Shown: positions 24,301 to 33,000 of the stretch, in pieces | Position numbering within the stretch: the stretch's first letter is position 1 | Layout of the letters: the number at the start of each line of letters is the position of its first letter | Origin: Pontibacter mangrovi | GTDB lineage: Bacteria; Bacteroidota; Bacteroidia; Cytophagales; Hymenobacteraceae | DNA length: 64,000 nucleotides | Reading direction: 5' to 3' | Assembly: GCF_006385705.1 (NCBI RefSeq) | Contig: NZ_VFRQ01000009.1 | Location: 62,001 to 126,000 of the forward strand | The notes under the pieces: generated by a model | Database searches by the model: none | What the model was told of the DNA's origin: nothing | The model's input: only the letters and a program-made list of their open reading frames with translations | Program-made: the position numbers and the translations under genes

Positions 24301-25008
24301 ATGAACAACACCACAACCCTTAGCGAGCTGCTGAGCCGGCACCGGCACGCCTTTGCCCCTGTGCTGGATGCCGACCTTAACACGGATGCCGTTTGCACGC
24401 TGGACTTCTCCGCTGCCAACCAGCTGCTCCAGCAAACCGACCTGCAGGACACGAATGCCTTTAACGCCGCCGTAAATGAGATGCTGCGCCAGCAGAAGGC
24501 AAGCATTGGCGTGGGCGGGTACCTGGAAGACCGCTTTATCTACCGCCGCAGCCGCCACTTTGATGTGCAGGCCGAAAGCCGCAACCTGCACCTGGGCGTG
24601 GATGTATGGCTGCCTGCCGGAACCGCCGTGTATGCCCCACTCGATGCCACGCTGCACAGCTTTAAAGACAATGACAACTTCGGGGACTATGGCCCCACGA
24701 TCATTCTGCAGCACGAGCTGGAGGGAGTAACCTTTTATACTTTGTACGGGCACCTGAGCCGAACGTCCCTGCATAACCTGCAAGCGGGGCAGTCTTTTGC
24801 CAAAGGCCAGAAAATTGCCGAGGTAGGCCCCTACCCCGAGAACGGCCACTGGCCACCTCACCTGCACTTCCAGATCATCGCTGACATGGGCGACAAGTAT
24901 GGTGACTTTCCAGGCGTGGCCACCACTGCCGAGCGCAGCAAGTATGAACTGCTCTGCCCCAACCCAAACCTCATCCTGCAGTGCAACTGCCTCATGGCCC
25001 CCCGTTAA
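24301..25008 (+). CDS. M23-family (LytM-type) peptidase
   Basis: Zinc peptidase family that cuts peptidoglycan crossbridges or related substrates. 235 residues from the ATG at 24301; an upstream TTG in frame lies within the hairpin and is unlikely. Zinc ligands fit HLGVD (H-x3-D) and HLHF (H-x-H), with YTLYGHLS between them. No signal peptide or membrane segment is apparent, unusual for a wall hydrolase, so the protein may be cytoplasmic or exported by another route. The C-terminus ends with three cysteines near the end (LLCPNPNLILQCNC). Confidence 0.88.
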   Translation: MNNTTTLSELLSRHRHAFAPVLDADLNTDAVCTLDFSAANQLLQQTDLQDTNAFNAAVNEMLRQQKASIGVGGYLEDRFIYRRSRHFDVQAESRNLHLGVDVWLPAGTAVYAPLDATLHSFKDNDNFGDYGPTIILQHELEGVTFYTLYGHLSRTSLHNLQAGQSFAKGQKIAEVGPYPENGHWPPHLHFQIIADMGDKYGDFPGVATTAERSKYELLCPNPNLILQCNCLMAPR

Positions 25009-25095
25009 AACGGAGGTAAACACATAATTCAAGGAACTCAAGCATACAATGGGGCACAGGCCCCGCTAATTTTTACACTTTAACATTTAACTTCT

Positions 25096-25941
25096 ATGGT
25101 TTTGGATTTCGATTCCATCCGCGAAATGATTGTAAACTTTGCCGTGCTGTATGGCTTTAAGCTGTTAGTGGCAGCTGTTATACTGGTCATTGGCACCTGG
25201 GTGATAAAGCGCCTGAAGACCCTTATCAATACCATGATGCTGCGCAAAGGCGTGGACGAGTCACTGCGCCCCTTCCTGACCAGTATCCTGAACATCACGC
25301 TGTGGGTGCTGCTGCTTGTGCTGGTAATCGCGCAGCTAGGCGTGGAGATGACCTCCTTTATTGCCGTGCTGGGCTCTGCCGGTCTGGCCATTGGCCTGGC
25401 GCTGCAGGGCAGCCTCTCCAATTTTGCCGGCGGGGTGCTCATCCTTACCATCAAGCCGTTCCGGGTGGGCGATTATATTGAGGCGCAAGGCCAGGGCGGC
25501 ACCGTGCAGCTCATCAACATCTTCAACACCGTGCTGAAAACGGCCGACAATAAAACGATTTACATGCCCAACGGCCCGCTGGCCTCTACCGTGGTGGTAA
25601 ACTACTCTGTGGAGGCCACACGCCGCGTGGAGTTGCTTTATACGGTTTCTGTGAACAATGACATCGGTAAGGTGCGGCAGCTGCTACAGGAGCTCATCAG
25701 CCAGGATGATCGCATCCTCAAAGAACCGGCTCCGGCCATTGTAGTGACCAATTTTGCCGAGCACTCTATCACCATCAGTACCCGCATCTGGTGCAAGCGC
25801 GAGGATTATTGGGGCCTGTTCTGGGACATGAATGAGCGGGCGAAAGCTGCCTTCGAGCAAAACCACATTGCCTTGCCTGTGCCTCGGCGCGAGGTGCTCT
25901 CGCCAAGCGGCAGCAACGGACAAGTAGCTGCAGGGGTTTAA
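25096..25941 (+). CDS. Small-conductance mechanosensitive channel (MscS family)
   Basis: Inner-membrane channel that opens on membrane tension. 281 residues: three membrane spans (about 10-35, 60-85, 88-115), the pore-lining Gly/Ala-rich helix GSAGLAIGLALQGSLSNFAGG, then the cytoplasmic beta domain starting FRVGDYIEAQGQGGTV. The length equals that of E. coli MscS. Monocistronic, ending at a convergent terminator. Confidence 0.95.
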   Translation: MVLDFDSIREMIVNFAVLYGFKLLVAAVILVIGTWVIKRLKTLINTMMLRKGVDESLRPFLTSILNITLWVLLLVLVIAQLGVEMTSFIAVLGSAGLAIGLALQGSLSNFAGGVLILTIKPFRVGDYIEAQGQGGTVQLINIFNTVLKTADNKTIYMPNGPLASTVVVNYSVEATRRVELLYTVSVNNDIGKVRQLLQELISQDDRILKEPAPAIVVTNFAEHSITISTRIWCKREDYWGLFWDMNERAKAAFEQNHIALPVPRREVLSPSGSNGQVAAGV

Positions 25942-25967
25942 ACAAAGTATACATTAAAAAAAGTTTA

Positions 25968-26003
25968 GGGCTCCTCCTGTTTGGAAGAGCCCCACGCTTT
26001 TTT
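25968..26003. terminator. Convergent terminator
   Basis: GGGCTC (25968-25973) and GAGCCC (25987-25992) pair across a 13-base loop. T-rich sequence follows on the plus strand (25998-26003), and A-rich sequence precedes on the left, giving T on the minus strand. It serves the converging MscS and FtsX-type permease genes. Confidence 0.7.
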
Positions 26004-26018
26004 GCTTTTAGAGCAGCA

Positions 26019-27227
26019 TCAATCAAACTTTATCGCTCTCACCGGCTTAATGCGGGCAATCATGGCGGCAGGAATAAGGATGGCCAGCATCGTAAGCACC
26101 AGCGTCAGCACGTTCAGGATCACCACCATCCCAAAATTCCAGCTGATCGGCACGCGGTCCATGTAGTAGTTTTCCGGGTCCAGCGGTATCAGCTCAAAGT
26201 AGTACTGGATGGCGCAGAAGCCCAGGCCGATAATGTTTCCCCAGAGCATGCCTTTCAGCGTCAGCCGCAGCCCCCGGAAGTAAAACACCTGCCGTATCTG
26301 CGCATCGGTGGCGCCTACCGCTTTCAGCACGCCAATCATGTTAATCCGCTCGATGATCATGATAAACACCGTGGAAACCATGTTAAAGGTCGCCACAAAG
26401 ATAATGAGGATCAGAAAGATCACCACGTTCTTCTGCAGGAGCTTCAGCCAGTCGAACAGCTGCGCGTGCCGGTCGGTGATCTTCTCCAGCTGCAGGTCAT
26501 AGTTCATGCTTTCAAACACGCGGTTGGCCACCTGGTCTATCTCCTGGAAGTCCGTCACCACCACCTCCACGCCACCCGAGAGCGTGTCCGGCCAGTTATT
26601 GAGCTCCCGTATCAGTTTGATGTCGCCAATCACAAACACATCGTCAAACTCTTCCAGGCCGGTTTTATAGATGCCGCTCACCCGCAGCTTTCGCGCCCGG
26701 GGCGGGTTCTGGATAAAGTAAAAGATAGCCTCGTCTCCCACGCCTAAACGTAGCTTATTGGCTATACTTTGGCTCAGCAGCACGTCCAGGGAGGAGGCGG
26801 AGTCGTTAAAGGCGATCAGCTGCCCGTCCTCCAGGTTATGCTGCATGGCCGTCAGGTCATAGTTCTTGCCCACGCCTTTCACCACCACGCCCAGCACCTC
26901 ATCCTCGGTCTTGATGATCGCAGTTTTGCGCGCGAAAGACTGGATTTTTTTAACACCCGCTATCGTATCGGAAACGCCGATGTTATTGCTGATCGGGGCG
27001 CCTTCGTAGGAGTTATTCGTGTCGTACTTGCTGATTTGCAGGTGCGCACCGAAGCTAAAAATCTTCTCACGGATCTCGTTCCGGAACCCCTCCAGTATGG
27101 CAAAAGACACAATCATGATGGCAATGCCTGCGGCTATGCTTATAATTGCTATTTTTGTAACCGACTGCGTAAATGAGCCGGTCTGCACTTCTGATATTTT
27201 ATCGGATATGTATTTGGAGATGTTCAC
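26019..27227 (-). CDS. FtsX/LolCE-family ABC transporter permease
   Basis: 402 residues with one N-terminal span (about 25-47), a large periplasmic MacB-type domain (about 60-270), and three C-terminal spans. The conserved FtsX segment NMIGVLKAVGATDAQIRQVFY is just before the third span. This is the LolC/LolE topology, used for releasing outer-membrane lipoproteins, though related permeases act in other export systems. No ATPase gene is adjacent. It diverges from the NamZ-like gene. Confidence 0.9.
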   Translation of the reverse strand: MNISKYISDKISEVQTGSFTQSVTKIAIISIAAGIAIMIVSFAILEGFRNEIREKIFSFGAHLQISKYDTNNSYEGAPISNNIGVSDTIAGVKKIQSFARKTAIIKTEDEVLGVVVKGVGKNYDLTAMQHNLEDGQLIAFNDSASSLDVLLSQSIANKLRLGVGDEAIFYFIQNPPRARKLRVSGIYKTGLEEFDDVFVIGDIKLIRELNNWPDTLSGGVEVVVTDFQEIDQVANRVFESMNYDLQLEKITDRHAQLFDWLKLLQKNVVIFLILIIFVATFNMVSTVFIMIIERINMIGVLKAVGATDAQIRQVFYFRGLRLTLKGMLWGNIIGLGFCAIQYYFELIPLDPENYYMDRVPISWNFGMVVILNVLTLVLTMLAILIPAAMIARIKPVRAIKFD

Positions 27228-27293
27228 TCGCCTAAAATCAGATTAATGGCCTTAAAGATAGGTATGAATTTTGACTTCTACCTCAGAAAAACA

Positions 27294-28514
27294 ATGACAC
27301 ACCCTTACCTCTTACTCTCAGCTTCGCTGCTGCTGTCGTTTGGCGGCTGCAACCAGAAACAAGTGCCTGCTACGGCACCTTCCCAAACTTCCGCCCCAGC
27401 CACTGCCCCTCAACAGGCCGAACCCCTGCAAATGGGCGCTGAGCAGTTGGATTTATACCTGCCTGCGCTGCAGGGCAAGCGCGTGGGTATGATCGTTAAC
27501 CAAACCTCTACCATTGGCGATACGCACCTGGTCGATACGCTGCTGAGCCGCGGCGTGGAGATAAAAACGATCTTTGCGCCGGAGCACGGGTTCCGGGGTG
27601 AGGCTGACGCGGGCGCCCACATCAATGACGGCAACGACCCCAAGACCGGACTCCCGATCATCTCGCTTTACGGAAGTAACAAAAAACCGCTGCCTGAGCA
27701 GATCAAAGACCTCGACGTGCTCGTGTTCGACATCCAGGACGTGGGCACCCGTTTTTATACGTATATCAGCACCATGCACTACGTGATGGAGGCCGCCGCT
27801 GAGAACGGAAAAGAGGTCCTTATACTTGACCGCCCCAACCCGAACGGCCATTTTGTTGACGGCCCTGTGCTGGAGATGGACCAGAAATCATTTGTGGGCA
27901 TGCACCCAATTCCGATCGTGCACGGCCTTACCGTAGGCGAGCTGGCTAAGATGATTAACTCCGAGAAATGGCTTAAAGGCGGCGTGCAGGCTAAGTTGAC
28001 GGTTATCCCGATGGCCAACTATGACCATACCATGCCTTATGAGCTGCCGGTAAAACCATCCCCGAACCTGCCAAACGCACAGGCCATTGCGCTGTACCCA
28101 TCCATTTGCTGGTTTGAGGGCACGAACGTAAGCGTAGGCCGCGGCACCCCGACGCCATTCCAGTTGATTGGCAGCCCCAGCTACCAGAAAAAAGACTTCA
28201 GCTTTACGCCAGTGAGCACCCCAGGCGCTACCAACCCGCCGCACAAAGACGAGGTGTGCTACGGCAAGGATCTGACAAACGTGGAAGTAGCGGATAAAAT
28301 TGACCTAGCCTATCTGCTGGACATGTACCAAAACTCCACTAACCAGGAGAAGTTCTTCAACAACTTTTTTGAGCGCCTGGCTGGCACCACCAAGCTGCGC
28401 GAGCAGGTGATAGCAGGTAAAACGGAGGCCGAGATCAGGGCCAGCTGGGAGCCGGCTTTATCCAACTATAAAACCATGCGTAAGCAGTACTTGCTATACC
28501 CAGACTTTAACTAA
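27294..28514 (+). CDS. NamZ-like (DUF1343) lipoprotein, probable exo-N-acetylmuramidase
   Basis: DUF1343 proteins include NamZ, an exo-beta-N-acetylmuramidase that removes MurNAc from wall fragments. From the ATG at 27294 there are 406 residues, with a lipobox ending GGC (Cys19), preferred over the earlier in-frame codon at 27246. APEHGFRGE contains Glu97, matching the reported catalytic Glu region, and FDIQDVGTRFYTY has Asp146 and Asp149. A Pro/Ala/Thr linker follows the lipidated Cys. It is 2 bp ahead of fmt and may share its transcript. Envelope location and muropeptide recycling are inferred. Confidence 0.88.
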   Translation: MTHPYLLLSASLLLSFGGCNQKQVPATAPSQTSAPATAPQQAEPLQMGAEQLDLYLPALQGKRVGMIVNQTSTIGDTHLVDTLLSRGVEIKTIFAPEHGFRGEADAGAHINDGNDPKTGLPIISLYGSNKKPLPEQIKDLDVLVFDIQDVGTRFYTYISTMHYVMEAAAENGKEVLILDRPNPNGHFVDGPVLEMDQKSFVGMHPIPIVHGLTVGELAKMINSEKWLKGGVQAKLTVIPMANYDHTMPYELPVKPSPNLPNAQAIALYPSICWFEGTNVSVGRGTPTPFQLIGSPSYQKKDFSFTPVSTPGATNPPHKDEVCYGKDLTNVEVADKIDLAYLLDMYQNSTNQEKFFNNFFERLAGTTKLREQVIAGKTEAEIRASWEPALSNYKTMRKQYLLYPDFN

Positions 28515-28516
28515 GA

Positions 28517-29443
28517 ATGAAAGATTTGCGCATTGTGTTTATGGGTACGCCGGATTTTGCCGTGCCTACCCTGCAGACACTCGTGGAACACAAATATAAG
28601 GTAGTGGCCGTTGTCACCGCACCCGACAAGCCGGCCGGCCGCGGGCAGAAGCTCAACCAGTCGCCGGTAAAGGAATATGCCGTGGCGCAGGGGATTCCGG
28701 TGCTGCAGCCAACTAACCTCAAGTCAGAGGCTTTCCTGGAGGAGCTACGCAGCTACCGGGCGAACCTGCAGATCATCGTGGCTTTCCGGATGCTGCCGGA
28801 GGTGGTATGGGCGATGCCGGAGCTGGGCTCGTTTAACATCCATGCCTCGCTGCTGCCAGCTTACCGCGGAGCCGCGCCTATTAACTGGGCCATCATCAAC
28901 GGCGAGAAAGAAACCGGCGTCACCTCCTTTTTCTTAAAGCACGAGATCGATACCGGCGATTTGATCTACCAGGAGCGGGTGCCGATTCTGGAGGAAGATG
29001 ATTTTGGCTCACTGTATGAGAAACTGAAGTATAAAGGCGCTGACCTGGCGCTGCGCACGGTGCAGGCCATCGAGCGCGGCGACGTGCAGGCACAGCCGCA
29101 GTTTACTTCTGCCGAAACAAAGCATGCACCGAAGATCTTCAAAGACACCTGCCAGATAAACTGGGACCAACCGGCCGGGCAAGTGCGCAACTTTATCCGC
29201 GGCCTCAGTCCCTACCCTGCCGCCTGGACGAAGCTAAGCGGCAAGAACTTTAAGATCTATAAAACCGAACTGCTCGAAAACGCAGCCTATACTTCAGCGC
29301 CGGGCACGGTGCACACCGACAACAAAACCTATCTGCACGTGCAGACAGCGGTCGGGGCTGTTTCTATACTCGACCTGCAGATGGAAGGGAAAAAACGTAT
29401 GCCGGTGCAAGACATGCTGCGTGGATATAAATTTGACGTATAA
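28517..29443 (+). CDS. fmt: Methionyl-tRNA formyltransferase
   Basis: Transfers a formyl group from 10-formyltetrahydrofolate to initiator Met-tRNA. 308 residues with FMGTPDFAVPTL at the start and the catalytic signature SFNIHASLLPAYRGAAPINW (Asn, His) near 105-124, plus HEIDTGDLIYQ. The C-terminal OB-fold region is present and length is normal. Lies 2 bp after the NamZ-like gene and 3 bp before folA. The pairing with a folate enzyme is functionally sensible. Confidence 0.97.
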   Translation: MKDLRIVFMGTPDFAVPTLQTLVEHKYKVVAVVTAPDKPAGRGQKLNQSPVKEYAVAQGIPVLQPTNLKSEAFLEELRSYRANLQIIVAFRMLPEVVWAMPELGSFNIHASLLPAYRGAAPINWAIINGEKETGVTSFFLKHEIDTGDLIYQERVPILEEDDFGSLYEKLKYKGADLALRTVQAIERGDVQAQPQFTSAETKHAPKIFKDTCQINWDQPAGQVRNFIRGLSPYPAAWTKLSGKNFKIYKTELLENAAYTSAPGTVHTDNKTYLHVQTAVGAVSILDLQMEGKKRMPVQDMLRGYKFDV

Positions 29444-29446
29444 AGT

Positions 29447-29932
29447 ATGATCGTCATCGTAGTAGCCGCCGCCGAGAACAACGTGATCGGGAAAGACAAT
29501 GACCTGATCTGGTACCTGCCCGCTGACCTGAAGCACTTCAAGCGCCTCACCATGGGCCACCCGATGATCATGGGCCGCAAGACCTATGAGGCCATTGGAA
29601 AGCCGCTGCCAGGCCGCACCTCCATCATTGTCACCTCGCAAAAAGACTTTACAGCAGAGGGGTGTATCGTGGTGCACTCGCTGGAGGAGGCAATCGCCAA
29701 AGGACAGGAACTGGATCCAGAGCAGGTCAGCATAATCGGAGGGGCCAATGTATACAAGCAGGCGCTTCCGCTAACCGACAAAGTATACCTGACGCGCGTG
29801 CACCATACTTTTGAAGGTGATGCCTATTTCCCGGAACTTCCAGAAGATGAGTGGCAGGTGGAGGCGCAGGAGCACCATGCCCCTGACGAGAAAAACAAGT
29901 ACAGCTATACTTTCCTGACGCTGGAGCGGTAG
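29447..29932 (+). CDS. folA: Dihydrofolate reductase
   Basis: Reduces dihydrofolate to tetrahydrofolate with NADPH. 161 residues with VVAAAENNVIGKDNDLIW at the start, DLKHFKRLTMGHPMIMGRKTYEAIG with the active-site acidic residue, and IIGGANVYKQAL. Standard length and motif order. Last gene of the three-gene run, ending 14 bp before a long perfect inverted-repeat terminator. Confidence 0.97.
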   Translation: MIVIVVAAAENNVIGKDNDLIWYLPADLKHFKRLTMGHPMIMGRKTYEAIGKPLPGRTSIIVTSQKDFTAEGCIVVHSLEEAIAKGQELDPEQVSIIGGANVYKQALPLTDKVYLTRVHHTFEGDAYFPELPEDEWQVEAQEHHAPDEKNKYSYTFLTLER

Positions 29933-29945
29933 GAATTTCGTATAA

Positions 29946-29999
29946 AAGTATAAAAAGAGAGGGGCCGCTTTAATCAGCGGCCCCTCTCTTTTTATACTT
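29946..29999. terminator. 24-bp perfect inverted-repeat bidirectional terminator
   Basis: Arms at 29946-29969 and 29976-29999 are exact complements with a 6-base loop. The GC core is GAGAGGGGCCGCT, and the outer ends are A-rich on the left and T-rich on the right, so both strands have a T-run. It ends folA (plus) and porU (minus). Each arm carries a copy of the iterated heptamer AAGTATA/TATACTT. Confidence 0.95.
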
Positions 30000-30010
30000 G
30001 TGGCTGCAGC

Positions 30011-33000
30011 TTAACGCAGAATGTAGAGTTTACCATAGCCATTTTTAAAGGCGCCGTCGCCAAAGGTGTTGCGGTGCTTCATTTCCTCCGCTCCTTTGCT
30101 CATGATCACGCGGTACAGGTACACGCCGTTCGCCAACTTGTCGCCATACATGTCAGTACCGTCCCAGGCGTAGGCTGTTTTGTTGTTGCCGATGCGCAGC
30201 GGCCCCAACTCCTCCTTCATGATCTCCTTCACCACCTTGCCCGTAATGGTCAGGATCTGGATTTTGATGTGCTCCGGAATGGTGCTCCCGGTAATCGTGA
30301 AGATGAAATTGGTCTTCGTAGAGAACGGATTCGGGAACGGGTAAAAATTCGAAATGCTCGACTCGCTCACAACCTCAAACCCAATCTTATAAGGCGAAAC
30401 ACCCGAATCTCTGCCTGCGGCATCCTGCGCCCGAACCTGCAGCGTATACTTTCCGTCCGGCAAAAGGGCAGGTTTATACTCGAGTTTAAAATCACTTGTC
30501 TCGGTGGCTGGTGTATACACCACCTCAGGGTTATCCATCAACTCAATTTCCTTATCGCCTTCCTCCGGCGTTAGCAGCACCAGCGACATTTTAGACGGGT
30601 CCTGCAGGAATACGTGGCTGTTCTCATCCTTCACCGTCACGCTGATCAGCGGGCTCGGCGACACGATGTCGCCGTCCAGTATATGGATGCCGTCGAAAGC
30701 AACATCCATGATCGGGTGCAGCTTGGACTTTACATTGAAGCTCACCTCATAAATGTTGTTCGTGAATACCTGCTCCGGCAAGAGCTCTGGGTTCACATAC
30801 AGGCTGAGGGTGTAGTTGCCATCTAGCGGCTCGGTCAGCACCTCGTAATCAAAGTACACCGTCTCGCCCGCCTCCACCGGCTTTATTTTAAACCGCGATG
30901 TGGTTGCCGAAATCCCCTCGCCACGAAGCACAGCCTCTACTGTTAGGGAGTCGGTAAAGCTGGTAGTGGATACGTTCTGGAAGGCCATCGGGACCTTTAT
31001 CCTACCGCCACTAGCCTGTTTTGTCAGCTCTTCCTCATCAGCCTTTACAAGGTCTGGCCGCACAATGCCCTCCGGCAGCGGATCATAGAGCACAAACCAC
31101 TCCTTTAGTTGTGGCGCCGTCCGGGCAACGGAGTCTGACACAAACAAGGAGAGCTTCAGGCTCGGATACTGGCTGGCGCTGATCGAGGAGATATCCAACG
31201 ACTTGCTCGTGATGTCTTTCTCCAGCACTTCTTCCTGGCCTGCGGCAGTTATGCCTATCAGGCTTAACGTATATTCGTCCTGGCCACCATCGTAATCCAC
31301 CACGTTGTGGTGCAGCGACTTCCAGCGCAAAGCAGGGCCAATGGTTGTGGATGTGATGGTGCCGGCATTTCTGTTAGATCTTAGCGTCACATCCAGCACG
31401 ATATCCTGGGAATTTCGCGGTGTCCCACCATCGCGCTCAGCCTCTTCCGGAGAATAAGTCATTTCCTGTGCCGTGCCGGGGGCAGCACCTTTTACCCCCA
31501 TTATGGCAAACGGATCACCGGTCTTCAGCTGGTCAATCAGTTCGGAGCCTATACTTCTGAAGGCTGCCTTGGCATCCTCAGGCAGGTTGTCGAAGGGCAC
31601 GTTGTTGATGGACATCACCGCCACGTAATACCCCTCCGGCACCGCATCGATAAACTTCTTTATTTTAGCCACGTTGGCCGCCTTCGTCAGGTTGTTGGTA
31701 TCAAACAAGTACGGCGTGTAGGAACACAGGGGCACCCCGGGCAAATCGGTAACCGGCTCCAGGGTTATATTATTAAACGCCACCAGGAAGAAACGCGGAA
31801 ACGGATGATAAGCAGGATAACCGCAACGCCAGCTCATCTGCTGCGCACCGTCTATAAAGAAACCATGCGGCGGTTCTTTGTAGCGTAATTCCCCGCCCAC
31901 TGTCTTCATACTTATAAACTTCCTGACCGTGCTTAGCTTCCAGATGCCCGTTTGCTGGTCCAGCGAGTCCACGCCCTGCAGGCTGGCTTCCGTAAACTGC
32001 CCCTTGTGGCTCTGCGACCAACCGGCTGTTACCGCCGGGATATGCCGGAAGGAGCTGTTCACCCAAACAGTATCCTCCCCAGGCTGAAACTCCCTGAAAC
32101 GGGCCCGCCAAAAGTATACGGTGCTATCAGGCGGCGTGGAATTGATCATGGGCACCTCCCAGGAAGCGAAACCTGTGTTTGCCACCGTTGTGGACTTCAG
32201 CCACGGACTGCTGAACGTAGCAGAAGTATCTACCTGAAAAAACACATCTCTTTTAGAGCCGAACAAACTTGCCTGCACCGCCAATGTGGCTTTGTCTGTG
32301 CCTACAACGCCATACTTTCGCGGCGAAACAACTGCCAGTCCGCTTTCTGAAATGTACTTCTGGAAAACAGCTGTATTGTTGTCCTCTTTCAGTTCCTCCA
32401 CTGCATCCGGGCTATCCAACTTAACTTCAAAGATATTGATGCCCGCTGATTCAAGGCCTTTGTTGGGCAGTGTCAGACTTACCCTGCTTGTGTGCAGGAT
32501 CGGATCCACAAGTATAGAGTCTGTTTGAACAATCTCACCTGACGGCAAAGTCCTCTTAACAGATGCATAAATAGGCTGCAGAATGGCTTTGCCGAAGTTT
32601 TGTCCGTCAAAGGAAAGCACCAGAGAATCTGAGACAGCACTGCCGGCATCCCCGTTTTTCCCTTTCAGGCTAAAGCTATTCTCTTTTATGAGATAATCTG
32701 GCTTTTCAGGTCCGTACATGCGCACGGCAGGGTCCCCCTGAAGCGCTATCTGGTACACCATGGCTATATTAAGCCAATACCAAGACGTTCCTTTCGCCAG
32801 TTCCCTTTTGATCACCTCCTGCTGTATCTCCCCGATCGTGCTCCCAAAGAAGGGCTCCTCCTGCAGTGCCACCTGGTAAAAGTTCTCCGAATAATAATCA
32901 AGCAACTCGGGATAGCCGGCAGCTACCTGGGCCATAAACGCAATGGCCCCTTTATCAGCAGTGTTTATCCAGTCTTCCCCAAACGAGGGGCTGCTTTTTT

